Shown here in pieces: positions 56,153-64,000 of a DNA stretch of 64,000 bases. This DNA is from Pseudomonadota bacterium. Its GTDB lineage: Bacteria > Pseudomonadota > Alphaproteobacteria > Micropepsales > Micropepsaceae. The notes below the pieces were generated by a model that was not told the origin of the DNA, did no database searches, and saw nothing but the letters and a program-made list of their open reading frames with translations. The DNA lies in NCBI GenBank assembly GCA_018241025.1, contig JAFEEQ010000021.1:1-64000 (forward strand), given 5' to 3'. Made by a program: the position numbers and the translations under genes. Each line of letters begins with the position of its first letter. Position 1 is the first letter of the stretch.

Positions 56153-56611
56153 CCCTCCCCCTGAAAGGGGGAGGACGATCCGCGCAGCGGATCAGGTGGG
56201 GGTCCTGTGACCCGCTTCTCGCGCACCCGCGAAAAAACGGCGCGCGCACGCGCGCTTCGGCGCGCGGCCACGAAACATGAGAAGATGCTTTGGCCGCATT
56301 TGACCGATGCGAAGATGGGTGTCTCGTTTCGCCAGCAGCATCCGCTCGGGCCTTACTATCTCGATTTCTACGCGTCATCGATCAAGCTCGCCGTCGAACT
56401 GGATGGCGGCCAGCATGGAACGGATGCGGCGCAGGCCCATGACGCGGCGCGAGACCGCTATCTCGCGCATCAAGGCATTCGCGTGCTTCGGTTTGCGAAC
56501 CATGAACTGAACGACAATCTCGACGGCGTGCTGGAAGGCATCTGGCGCGCCGTTCACGGGACCCCCACCGGCCCGGCTTCGCCGGGCGTCCTCCCCCTTT
56601 CAGGGGGAGGC
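56153..56611. mobile_element. Repeat-flanked DUF559 element inserted in the suc operon
   Basis: Left unit 56153-56207 and right unit 56558-56611 are inverted copies. Each has hairpin 1 CCTCCCCCTGAAAGGGGGAGG, then ACG, hairpin 2, then GGTGGGGGTCC. Hairpin 2 is ATCCGCGCAGCGGAT on the left and CCCGGCGAAGCCGGG (reverse complement of the right) on the right, so the stem sequence has changed on both sides while pairing is kept. The only gene inside is a DUF559 endonuclease. The ends look like a small repeat element with a cargo nuclease; no target duplication is obvious. Confidence 0.6.
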
Positions 56612-56635
56612 ATTGAACACGGCAACCATCACTAA
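56207..56635 (+). CDS. DUF559 endonuclease-like protein
   Basis: 142 residues from GTG at 56207, whose codon lies at the end of the left repeat. DUF559 motifs: [53 protein letters not shown] and [20 protein letters not shown], a Vsr/PD-(D/E)XK-like core with the D and E-L-D-G-x-x-H residues. The last 25 residues or so ([17 protein letters not shown]) are translated from the right repeat and are unlikely to be functional. Biological role unknown. Confidence 0.85.
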   Translation: MTRFSRTREKTARARALRRAATKHEKMLWPHLTDAKMGVSFRQQHPLGPYYLDFYASSIKLAVELDGGQHGTDAAQAHDAARDRYLAHQGIRVLRFANHELNDNLDGVLEGIWRAVHGTPTGPASPGVLPLSGGGIEHGNHH

Positions 56636-56648
56636 GAGTCGAAACACC

Positions 56649-57527
56649 ATGTCCATCCTCGTCGACAAGAATACCAAGGTCATCTGCCAGGGCTTCACCG
56701 GAAACCAGGGCACGTTCCACTCCGAGCAGGCCATCGCCTATGGCACCAAGATGGTCGGCGGCACTTCGCCGGGCAAAGGCGGCTCGACGCATTTGGGCCT
56801 GCCCGTCTTCGACACGGTGCGCGAAGCCAAGGAAGCGACCGGCTGCGACGCGACGGTCATCTATGTCCCGCCGCCCTATGCCGCCGATGCGATCCTCGAG
56901 GCCATCGACGCGGAGATCCCGCTCGCGGTCTGCATCACCGAGGGCATTCCGGTGCTCGACATGGTCAAGGTGAAGCGCGCGCTGCAGGGATCGAAGACCC
57001 GTCTCGTCGGCCCCAACTGCCCCGGCGTGATCACGCCCGGCGAGTGCAAGATCGGCATCATGCCCGGCCACATCCATCGCCGCGGCAAGGTCGGCATCGT
57101 CTCGCGCTCCGGCACGCTGACCTATGAAGCAGTGGCGCAGACCACCGCGGCCGGTCTCGGCCAGTCGAGCTGCGTCGGCATCGGTGGCGATCCGGTGAAG
57201 GGCACCGAACATATCGAAGTGCTCGAGATGTTCCTGAAGGATCCCGAAACCGAGTCGATCATCATGATCGGCGAGATCGGCGGCAGCGCCGAGGAAGACG
57301 CGGCCGACTTCATCAAGCACAACAAGGTGAAGAAGCCGATGGTCGGCTTCATCGCCGGCGTCACCGCGCCTCCGGGCCGCCGCATGGGCCATGCCGGCGC
57401 GATCATCTCGGGCGGCAAGGGCGGCGCGGATTCGAAGATCGAAGCGATGAAGAGCGCGGGCATCCGCGTCTCGCCCAATCCGGCGGCGCTCGGCACGACG
57501 CTGGTCGAGCTGCTTTCGGGCAAGTGA
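56649..57527 (+). CDS. sucD: Succinyl-CoA synthetase alpha subunit
   Basis: 292 residues. [59 protein letters not shown] and the phosphorylated histidine in [14 protein letters not shown] (here [14 protein letters not shown]) identify the alpha subunit with CoA-binding Rossmann fold. It starts 14 bases after the DUF559 stop. It overlaps the next GTG by four bases. Confidence 0.97.
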   Translation: MSILVDKNTKVICQGFTGNQGTFHSEQAIAYGTKMVGGTSPGKGGSTHLGLPVFDTVREAKEATGCDATVIYVPPPYAADAILEAIDAEIPLAVCITEGIPVLDMVKVKRALQGSKTRLVGPNCPGVITPGECKIGIMPGHIHRRGKVGIVSRSGTLTYEAVAQTTAAGLGQSSCVGIGGDPVKGTEHIEVLEMFLKDPETESIIMIGEIGGSAEEDAADFIKHNKVKKPMVGFIAGVTAPPGRRMGHAGAIISGGKGGADSKIEAMKSAGIRVSPNPAALGTTLVELLSGK

Positions 57528-57919
57528 GCCATCTGGATCAGCGTCCGCCCGCGGCGCGTCTGCTCGGGCGGGAGATTGTCCGCATCGATCCCGACGGCGT
57601 CGCGCATCTGCGCTTCCTCGCGCAGCCCGAATTCGTCAACCGCCATGGCACGGTGCAGGGCGGCTTCCTGTCGGCAATGCTCGACTCGGCGACGATGACG
57701 CCGCTGCTGGCGCAGCTGCCGGAGGACCGTGTCGCGGTGACGGCGAAACTCGAGGTCGAATTCCTGCGCCCTGCGCCGCTCGGCCCGTTCACGGCGCGGG
57801 CCTGGCTGATGACCAAGGACGACCGCGTCGCGACCACGCGCGGCGAGCTCAGCGATCCAAGCGGCACCGTCGTCGCAGCCGCGACGGCGACGCTGCGGAT
57901 ACTGCCGCGAAAGCGATAA
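57524..57919 (+). CDS. PaaI-like hotdog thioesterase
   Basis: 131 residues from GTG overlapping the sucD stop (GTGA). [20 protein letters not shown] is the hotdog active region with H-G-x-V-x-[22 protein letters not shown] and [20 protein letters not shown] follow. Acyl-CoA substrate unknown. Its position suggests control of an acyl-CoA pool linked to succinyl-CoA, which is inference. Confidence 0.85.
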   Translation: MSHLDQRPPAARLLGREIVRIDPDGVAHLRFLAQPEFVNRHGTVQGGFLSAMLDSATMTPLLAQLPEDRVAVTAKLEVEFLRPAPLGPFTARAWLMTKDDRVATTRGELSDPSGTVVAAATATLRILPRKR

Positions 57920-57925
57920 CACGGC

Positions 57926-59038
57926 TCAGGCGGCGACAGCGCGGCCGCGGGGTTTGCGCAACAAGTGCTGCATCGGCAGTTCGAAGCCGTAGTAGGACAG
58001 CGCCCCGAGGCCGATCAGCACGGCGTAAAACGAGGCCATCGCCCAGGGCTTCATGAAAACCAAAGGCGTCCAGTCGAGCGTGCCGGCGAGCAGCGCGAGC
58101 GCGAGCTGCATCGGGAAGTGCAGCAGATAGGTCGAATAGGAAATGTCGCCGAGGAAGCCGAGGACCGGGCGTTCGGCGCCACGCTCGTTCAGCGCGAGAG
58201 CGAGCACGGTCAGCGGACAGAGCAGGACGTCGAATGTGAGCAGGAAGCCGGCATTGCCCTCGCCGCCGGCGATCAGCGGGTTGTCGCCGTAGAGCAGCAG
58301 CAGCAGCACGGTCCAACCGCAGAGCGCGACAAGCGCGAAGCCGCGGCCGATCAGGCGAATGCGCGCATGCGTGCGCAGCGCCTGCCAGACGCCGACCATC
58401 GCGCCGCCCATGAAGAAGCCGATGAAGCCGCGCGCAATGTGCTCGTCCCGCCAGATCAGCGGCACCGCCAGAAGCGCGACGACAAGTGCGCGCCAACCCG
58501 CACGCACGCCGAGCCAGCGGCAGGCGACGAAGAACACCGCATAGAGCAGGCATTCGAGCGACACCGACCAGGCCGGTCCATCGAAGCTCTGCGGCGCATC
58601 GAAATACCAGTTCTGCACCAGGAAGAGCTGGGCGACGAAGTGCGGCAAGTCGTTGACGTCGTAGATGAAGAAGCCCTCGTTCATGCGCCAGAAGAGATAT
58701 TGGCCGAGCGCCACCGCGAGAAGCAGGACGAGGTGGAGCGGATAGAGCCGCGATGCGCGCAGCTGCGCGAACCGTCCCGCGCCGATCGTGCGCACGCGGA
58801 TCTGTTCTCCGTAGAGCCAGAAAAACACGAAGCCGGAGAGTACGAAGAAGAGATCGACCGCGGCCCAACCCTGGACATAGAGCGGCTTCAGCAGCCAGTA
58901 GAGCGGCTGCATGTCCCGGCGCCAACCTTCCATCCAGTCGCCATCGATGGCGAAGAAATGCTGCCAGTGCCAGACGACGACCGACAGTGCCGCCACGCCA
59001 CGCAGGGCGTCGAGAGATGTCAGTCGTTGGGAGGTCAT
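57926..59038 (-). CDS. Acyltransferase 3 family membrane protein
   Basis: 370 residues starting at the ATG giving TSQRLTSLDALRGVAALSVV; an upstream frame of 28 codons runs through repeat B and is rejected. About ten helices. LDALRGVAALSVVVWHWQHF is the acyltransferase-3 signature; AVDLFFVLSGFVFFWLYGEQ and HFPMQLALALLAG are typical. It transfers acyl (often acetyl) groups to surface sugars such as O-antigen or exopolysaccharide; substrate unknown. Confidence 0.92.
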   Translation of the reverse strand: MTSQRLTSLDALRGVAALSVVVWHWQHFFAIDGDWMEGWRRDMQPLYWLLKPLYVQGWAAVDLFFVLSGFVFFWLYGEQIRVRTIGAGRFAQLRASRLYPLHLVLLLAVALGQYLFWRMNEGFFIYDVNDLPHFVAQLFLVQNWYFDAPQSFDGPAWSVSLECLLYAVFFVACRWLGVRAGWRALVVALLAVPLIWRDEHIARGFIGFFMGGAMVGVWQALRTHARIRLIGRGFALVALCGWTVLLLLLYGDNPLIAGGEGNAGFLLTFDVLLCPLTVLALALNERGAERPVLGFLGDISYSTYLLHFPMQLALALLAGTLDWTPLVFMKPWAMASFYAVLIGLGALSYYGFELPMQHLLRKPRGRAVAA

Positions 59039-59372
59039 TGATTGTTCTTGGAGGTTGATGCGAACGCACTGCCGCAAGGGACTGCCATCCTTCGACAGGC
59101 TCAGGATGAGGTCCATGCTCAATCCTCATCGCTGAGCCTGTCGAAGGATGCGGGCAGCGACAGCGCTCATTTCCTAGCCCGGTGCGGGCAAACACCCACG
59201 TGAAACTCCTGCAACGCCATCCCGATTCCGTCGCAATTGGGACGCAGTGCACCCATATTTAACCGTAAGAAGCGTTGAATTGCCGGCTCAACGGCGTTAC
59301 ACGCTCGCCACCGGCCCGCATGGCCGCAAAGGATCGGGCCCGGCCCAACAAGCCTGCCCATAACTGGTTGAA
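59039..59372. other. Gene-free space before sucA
   Basis: 334 bases. The first half holds repeat B copy 2 (59082-59157). The second half (59158-59372) becomes AT-richer towards the middle (CCATATTTAACCGTAAG) and presumably carries the sucA promoter, but no clear box pair stands out. I see no small gene. Confidence 0.5.
59082..59157. repeat. Intergenic inverted repeat, family B copy 2
   Basis: CCATCCTTCGACAGGCTCAGG and its complement around TCCATGCTCAATCC. Same family as 10764-10850. Confidence 0.8.
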
Positions 59373-62303
59373 ATGACAGACCAATCGTCGTCGGACCGGC
59401 TTGGCCGCAGCTCCAACGAAATTCTCGAAGCGACCTCCTTCCTCTCCGGCACCAACGCGGCGTTCGTCGAGTCGCTCTATGCCCAGTTTCTCGAAAATCC
59501 GGACGCGGTCGACCCGACCTGGCGTGCCTATTTTTTGAGCCTCGGCCAGAGCGAACTCAACCCGACCCAGCTTGGCCGCGGTCCCGCCTGGCGCCGTGAC
59601 AAGAAACCGGACCTCGCCAATGGCGAGCTGGTCAGTGCGCTGACCGGTCAGTGGCCGGCGAAGAAGGGCGCGGTCGACGAGGCCGATCTGCACCAGGCGG
59701 CGCAGAACTCGATCCGCATGATCCAGTTCGTGCGCGCCTATCGCGTGATGGGTCATTTCGAAGCCGATCTCGATCCGCTCGGCATCACGCCGAAGCAGCC
59801 GCATCCGCAGCTCGACCCGACCTTCTACGGCTTCCATGCCGAAGACCTCGACCGCCCGATCTTCCTCGACGGCGTGATGGGGCTCGATACCGCCACGCCG
59901 CGCCAGGTCGCGCAAATCCTGAAGCGCACCTATGCCGGACGCATCGGCTACGAGTTCATGCACATCAACGATCCGGAGCAGAAGGACTGGCTGCAGCGCC
60001 GGATCGAAGGTCCCGAAAAGGAAATCAGCTTCACGCCCGAGGGCAAGAAGGCGATCCTGAACAAGCTGGTCGAGGCCGAGCAGTTCGAGAAATTCTCCTC
60101 GATGCGCTTCCTCGGCACCAAGCGCTTCGGCCTCGACGGCGGCGAAGCGATGATCCCGGCGCTGGAGCAGATCATCAAGCGCGGCGGCCAGCTTGGCGTG
60201 AAGGAGATCGTCATCGGCATGGCGCATCGCGGGCGGCTGAACGTGCTCGCCAATGTGATGAGCAAGCCCTATCGCCAGCTGTTCCACGAATTCTCCGGCG
60301 GCAGCGCCAATCCGAGCGAAGTCCAGGGCTCGGGCGACGTGAAATACCATCTCGGTGCCTCGTCCAACCGCGAGTTCGACAACCACCACGTCCATCTCTC
60401 GCTGACGCCCAACCCGTCGCATCTCGAAGCGTCCGATCCCGTCGTGCTCGGCAAGGCGCGGGCCAAGCAAATGCAGCAGGGCGATATTGTGGAGCGCGCC
60501 AGCGTGCTGCCGCTCCTTCTCCACGGCGATGCGGCCTTCGCCGGCCAGGGCATGGTCGCCGAATGCTTCGCGATGAGCGGCATCAAGGGCTTCCGCACCG
60601 GCGGCACGATCCATTTCGTGATCAACAACCAGATCGGCTTCACCACCTCGCCGTCCTATTCGCGCTCCTCGCCCTATTGCACCGACATCGCGCTGATGGT
60701 GCAGGCGCCGATCTTCCATGTGAACGGCGACGATCCGGAAGCCGTCGTGCATTGCGCACGCATCGCCACCGAGTTCCGCCAGCTGTTCCACAAGGACGTG
60801 GTGATCGACATGGTGTGCTACCGCCGGTTCGGTCACAACGAGACGCTGGAGCCGACCTTCACCCAGCCCTTGATGTACAAGGCGATCAAGGATCATCCGA
60901 CGACGCTGCAGATCTACTCGAAGAAGCTGGTCGACGAAGGCACGATCACCGAAGCCGAAGCCGAGGCGATGAACAAGGACTTCCTTGCCCGCCTCGATGA
61001 GGAGTTCAACGCCTCCAAGGCGCACAAGCCCGGCCAGGCCGACTGGCTCGACGGGCGCTGGTCCGGTCTCGGCGTCGCGCCGACGGGCGACCGCCGCGGC
61101 GAGACCGCGGTGCCGCTCGACATCGTGCGCGAAGTCGGCGCCGCGCTGACCCGCGTGCCGGAAGGCTTCAACGTCCATCGGACGGTGGCGCGTGCTCTCG
61201 ACGCCAAGGCCGAGATGTTCAAGTCGGGCGAAGGGTTCGACTGGGCGACAGCCGAAGCGCTCGCCTTCGGCACGCTGATGCTCGAAGGCATGCCAATCCG
61301 ATTCTCGGGACAGGATTCGACCGAAGGCACCTTCAGCCAGCGCCATGCCGCGGTGATCGATCAGCAGACCGAGACCCGCTACTACCCGCTGCAGCATATC
61401 CGCGACGGCCAGGCGAGCTTCGAGATCATCGACTCGCTGTTGTCGGAAGAGGCGGTGCTCGGCTTCGAGTACGGCTATTCGACCGCCGAGCCGCGGGCGC
61501 TGACGCTGTGGGAAGCGCAGTTCGGCGACTTCGCCAACGGCGCGCAGGTGATCATCGACCAGTTCATCGCCTCGGGCGAAGCGAAGTGGCTGCGCATGTG
61601 CGGCCTCGTGATGCTGCTGCCGCACGGCTATGAGGGCCAGGGGCCGGAGCATTCCTCGGCACGGCTCGAGCGCTATCTCCAGCTCTGCGCCCAGGACAAC
61701 ATCCAGGTCTGCTATCCGACGACGCCGGCGAACTACTTCCACGTGCTGCGCCGCCAGCTGCACCGGCCGTTCCGCAAACCGCTGATCCTGATGACGCCGA
61801 AATCGCTTCTGCGTCACAAGAAGTGCACCTCGTTCCTGGCCGATTTCGGCCCGGGCTCCTCGTTCCACCGCGTGCTGCGCGATCAGGCCGAAGTCGTGCC
61901 CGGCGCGTGGACGACAAAACTGGCCGAGGACAAGGACATCAAGCGCGTCGTGCTTTGCTCGGGCAAGGTCTACTTCGACCTGATGGAACAGCGCGACAAG
62001 CTGAACGAGAACCGGGTCTACATCGTCCGCCTCGAGCAGCTTTATCCCTTCCCGGAGAACGTGCTTGCGCTGGAACTGAACCGCTTCCCGAAGGCCGAGC
62101 TGGTGTGGTGCCAGGAAGAGCCGAAGAACCAGGGTGCCTGGAATTTCGTGCGCGACCGGATCGAGGAGACGGTGCAGAAGCTCGGCGGCGAAGCCCGCGT
62201 GCGCTACACCGGCCGCCCCGAATACGCCTCGACTGCCGCCGGCCTGATGAGCCAGCACAATGCCGAACTGAAGGCGTTCCTCGCGGACGCTTTGACGTTG
62301 TGA
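59373..62303 (+). CDS. sucA: 2-oxoglutarate dehydrogenase E1 component
   Basis: Thiamine diphosphate enzyme that decarboxylates 2-oxoglutarate in the OGDH complex. 976 residues. N-terminal EQ segment NAAFVESLYAQFLENPDAVD; GMAHRGRLNVLANVMSKPYR and GDVKYHLGASSNREF; the ThDP region GDAAFAGQGMVAECF ... INNQIGFTTSPSYSRSSPYC; C-terminal transketolase half with LPHGYEGQGPEHSSARLERY. Normal length. Followed by sucB in the usual order after a 130-base gap rich in repeats. Confidence 0.97.
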   Translation: MTDQSSSDRLGRSSNEILEATSFLSGTNAAFVESLYAQFLENPDAVDPTWRAYFLSLGQSELNPTQLGRGPAWRRDKKPDLANGELVSALTGQWPAKKGAVDEADLHQAAQNSIRMIQFVRAYRVMGHFEADLDPLGITPKQPHPQLDPTFYGFHAEDLDRPIFLDGVMGLDTATPRQVAQILKRTYAGRIGYEFMHINDPEQKDWLQRRIEGPEKEISFTPEGKKAILNKLVEAEQFEKFSSMRFLGTKRFGLDGGEAMIPALEQIIKRGGQLGVKEIVIGMAHRGRLNVLANVMSKPYRQLFHEFSGGSANPSEVQGSGDVKYHLGASSNREFDNHHVHLSLTPNPSHLEASDPVVLGKARAKQMQQGDIVERASVLPLLLHGDAAFAGQGMVAECFAMSGIKGFRTGGTIHFVINNQIGFTTSPSYSRSSPYCTDIALMVQAPIFHVNGDDPEAVVHCARIATEFRQLFHKDVVIDMVCYRRFGHNETLEPTFTQPLMYKAIKDHPTTLQIYSKKLVDEGTITEAEAEAMNKDFLARLDEEFNASKAHKPGQADWLDGRWSGLGVAPTGDRRGETAVPLDIVREVGAALTRVPEGFNVHRTVARALDAKAEMFKSGEGFDWATAEALAFGTLMLEGMPIRFSGQDSTEGTFSQRHAAVIDQQTETRYYPLQHIRDGQASFEIIDSLLSEEAVLGFEYGYSTAEPRALTLWEAQFGDFANGAQVIIDQFIASGEAKWLRMCGLVMLLPHGYEGQGPEHSSARLERYLQLCAQDNIQVCYPTTPANYFHVLRRQLHRPFRKPLILMTPKSLLRHKKCTSFLADFGPGSSFHRVLRDQAEVVPGAWTTKLAEDKDIKRVVLCSGKVYFDLMEQRDKLNENRVYIVRLEQLYPFPENVLALELNRFPKAELVWCQEEPKNQGAWNFVRDRIEETVQKLGGEARVRYTGRPEYASTAAGLMSQHNAELKAFLADALTL

Positions 62304-62310
62304 CGAAGAA

Positions 62311-62424
62311 TTCCCTCTCCCCCGCCGGGGGAGAGGGTTAGGGTGAGGGGGTGGTTGGGCCGGCGCGCGCGTCTCCCCCTCACCCCGGCCCTCTCCCCCG
62401 CTAATGCGGGGGCGAGGGGGAAAA
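62311..62424. repeat. Intergenic CCCTCTCCC-type hairpin repeats
   Basis: CCCTCTCCCCCGCCGGGGGAG and GGG form hairpin 1, AGGGTGAGGGGG pairs with CCCCCTCACCC across a GC-rich loop, and CTCTCCCCCGCTAATGCGGG then GGCGAGGG forms hairpin 3. It has the same style as the repeats framing the DUF559 gene. It lies between sucA and sucB and would be transcribed with them. Confidence 0.78.
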
Positions 62425-62433
62425 GGTTGTGAG

Positions 62434-63693
62434 ATGAGCATTGAGATCAAAGTGCCCGCGATGGGCGAGAGCGTCACCGAAGCCACGGTGGCGCGCTGGT
62501 TCAAGAAGCAGGGCGAAAGCGTCGCGCGCGACGAGCCGCTGCTCGAGCTGGAGACCGACAAGGTCACGGTCGAAGTGCCCTCGCCTGCCGACGGCATGCT
62601 GGAATCCATCTCGGTCGAGGAAGGCGCCACCGTCGAAGTCGGCACGCTGCTCGGCGCCATCGCGGAGGGCGCCAAGGGCGCGCCGTCCGCCGTGACTGCG
62701 AAGAACCCGCAGGCTGCGGCGCCCAAGGCACCCGCCGCTGAGCCGCCGAAGCCGGCGGCGCCCAAGGCCGAACCGCCCAAGCCGGCCGCACCGAAGGCTG
62801 CGGCGCCCGCGTCGATGCCGGCCGCGCGCCGCATCGCCGAAGAGAACAACATCGATACGGCGAAGGTTGCCGGCAGCGGCCGCGACGGCCGCGTGACCAA
62901 GGGCGACATGCTGGGCGCCCTCGAAGCCCGCGCCGCCGAACGCGCCGCGCGCCCGGCCCCGGCGCCGGTCCATGCCGGCCCGCGCCCGCGCGCCGACCGC
63001 GAAGAACGCGTGGCGATGAGCCGCCTGCGCCGCACTATCGCGCTGCGCCTGAAGGAATCGCAGAACACCGCCGCCCAGCTCACGACCTTCAACGAGGTCG
63101 ATATGAGCCACGTCATGGCGCTGCGCACCGAGTACAAGGACAGCTTCGAGAAAAAGCACGGCGTCCGCCTCGGCTTCATGGGCTTCTTCGTCAAGGCCTG
63201 TATCGCGGCGCTCAAGGAGCTGCCGAACGTCAACGCCGAGATCGAAGGCGACGACATCATCTACAAGAACTACTACGACATGGGCATCGCGGTTTCGACC
63301 GAGCGCGGCCTCGTCGTGCCGGTGGTGCGCGATGCCGACCAGCTTTCGCTCGCCGGGATCGAAGCGAAGATCCACGATTTCGGCCTGCGCGCCCGCGACA
63401 ACAAGCTGAAGCTGGAAGAGCTCCAGGGCGGCACCTTCTCGATCACCAATGGCGGCGTCTTCGGCTCGCTGATGTCGACGCCGATCCTCAACACGCCGCA
63501 ATCGGGCATCCTCGGCATGCACAAGATCCAGCCGCGCGCGATGGTCGAGGACGGCAAGATCGAAATCCGCCCGATGATGTATCTCGCCCTCTCCTACGAC
63601 CACCGCATCGTCGACGGCCGCGAAGCCGTGACGTTCCTGGTGCGGGTGAAGGAGAACCTCGAGGATCCGCAGCGGCTGCTGCTGGATATCTGA
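62434..63693 (+). CDS. sucB: Dihydrolipoamide succinyltransferase, OGDH E2 component
   Basis: 419 residues. Lipoyl domain (about 1-78) with the lipoylated lysine in [19 protein letters not shown]. Then an Ala/Pro/Lys-rich hinge (about 85-125), peripheral-subunit-binding domain ([30 protein letters not shown]), and catalytic domain ending in [20 protein letters not shown] with the His and Asp catalytic pair. ATG at 62434 is preferred over one 10 codons upstream because the family starts at [15 protein letters not shown]. Its stop touches the next convergent stop. Confidence 0.96.
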   Translation: MSIEIKVPAMGESVTEATVARWFKKQGESVARDEPLLELETDKVTVEVPSPADGMLESISVEEGATVEVGTLLGAIAEGAKGAPSAVTAKNPQAAAPKAPAAEPPKPAAPKAEPPKPAAPKAAAPASMPAARRIAEENNIDTAKVAGSGRDGRVTKGDMLGALEARAAERAARPAPAPVHAGPRPRADREERVAMSRLRRTIALRLKESQNTAAQLTTFNEVDMSHVMALRTEYKDSFEKKHGVRLGFMGFFVKACIAALKELPNVNAEIEGDDIIYKNYYDMGIAVSTERGLVVPVVRDADQLSLAGIEAKIHDFGLRARDNKLKLEELQGGTFSITNGGVFGSLMSTPILNTPQSGILGMHKIQPRAMVEDGKIEIRPMMYLALSYDHRIVDGREAVTFLVRVKENLEDPQRLLLDI

Positions 63694-64000
63694 TCAGGTC
63701 GGCGTGTCCGCGAAGGGAAAGGCCGCCACCTGAAACTCGTCCTCGTAGAGGACATAGCCGGGTCTGTCTGTGCGGATCATCTGCGCGGTAATGCCGTAGC
63801 GCTCGAGGATTTCGGCGAACGCCCTCATTTTCGCGATGTGGTTCGTCGCGGTATCGCGAAACCAGCTCAAGGCCTGGGATTTGGCATGGGGGCGCGGCGA
63901 AAGTGCCAACCGTTCGGGTCTTTCGAGATGCTTATTGAACCAGGCCCAGATGTCTTCCAAAGCGTCGTCGTCCTGCGCTGACAGCAGGCCGGAGTCACGC
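63694..64000 (-). CDS. Conserved-looking protein of unknown function, cut by the right edge
   Basis: The frame stays open to the window edge; upstream of the first TTG at 63960 it reads RDSGLLSAQDDDA, which looks like real protein, so the gene start is beyond the window. Visible part: LEDIWAWFNKHLERPERLAL, PHAKSQALSWFRDTATNHIA, KMRAFAEILERYGITAQMIR and TDRPGYVLYEDEFQVAAFPF. Acidic/aromatic soluble protein, no signal in the visible part. Its stop abuts the sucB stop. Confidence 0.75.
   Translation of the reverse strand, partial: RDSGLLSAQDDDALEDIWAWFNKHLERPERLALSPRPHAKSQALSWFRDTATNHIAKMRAFAEILERYGITAQMIRTDRPGYVLYEDEFQVAAFPFADTPT

Noticed and set aside
59259..63260. Minus-strand frame of over 1300 codons antisense to sucA and sucB
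   Set aside because: It spans two well-conserved genes and the repeat between them; a GC-rich shadow.

Overview
The window is GC-rich, densely coded chromosomal DNA from an alphaproteobacterium. The evidence is the dapF-mtaB-ftsY-yciB-ccmGDCBA order, a 1600-residue NAD-type glutamate dehydrogenase, PhaR-type regulation of polyhydroxybutyrate (PHB) genes, contiguous sucCD/sucAB genes, PAS_5 and DUF1223 proteins, and a TTAA-N7-TTAA box of the CtrA type. The mix recalls Caulobacterales/Rhizobiales-like lineages, but nothing here fixes a genus. I see no rRNA, tRNA or CRISPR. Coding density, short ATGA/GTGA overlaps and uniform base use suggest mostly vertically inherited DNA, with small mobile or selfish insertions.

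Layout. 1-10.7 kb: an S9 prolyl oligopeptidase facing the core block dapF, mtaB, ftsY, yciB (overlapping genes), then a NUDIX/MarR pair and the cytochrome c maturation operon ccmABCDG on the minus strand. 10.7-13.9 kb: phaB and phaA on the minus strand and phaR divergent. 14-26 kb: an accessory stretch with an MDR oxidoreductase, a lone HigA-like regulator, a PAS-GGDEF-EAL protein, several hypotheticals, a DUF1223 protein, an ABC exporter whose operon is split by a Phd/VapC module, an epimerase/LysR divergent pair and a Phd/PemK-like module ending flush against acnA. 26-34 kb: acnA, an enoyl-CoA hydratase, a GMC oxidoreductase, an OmpA-like lipoprotein and a tandem-PilZ protein. 34.6-40.8 kb: a third toxin-antitoxin (TA) pair, a frameshifted MmcQ/YjbR gene coupled to a P-loop kinase, DUF1232, a PaaI thioesterase, a type-II-like lumazine synthase, an SDR, and a large secreted protein with one heme c site. 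40.8-51.9 kb: gdhZ, an exonuclease, DUF427 and DUF985 genes, a four-gene membrane/regulator operon behind a striking tandem palindrome, a PAS_5 protein and a rhomboid. 52-64 kb: a secreted hexapeptide-repeat protein, a PAP2 protein, and the TCA genes sucC, sucD, sucA, sucB. A secreted-protein gene and a DUF559 endonuclease gene sit between sucC and sucD.

How the parts work together. acnA, sucCD, sucAB and gdhZ cover TCA flux and glutamate entry; phaA/phaB/phaR handle acetyl-CoA overflow into PHB; ccmABCDG and the heme-c protein concern cytochrome c. An EAL and a tandem-PilZ protein suggest c-di-GMP signalling. At least five families of hairpin-rich intergenic repeats punctuate the map.

The most interesting observations are: (1) a DUF559 gene framed by inverted copies of a two-hairpin repeat whose inner stems have diverged but remain paired, lying between sucC and sucD; (2) a secreted protein with about 7.5 perfect I-N-K-N-V/I-x hexads; (3) a TA module with its own apparent promoter lodged inside an ABC exporter operon; (4) a tandem 17-bp palindrome controlling a small membrane/regulator operon.
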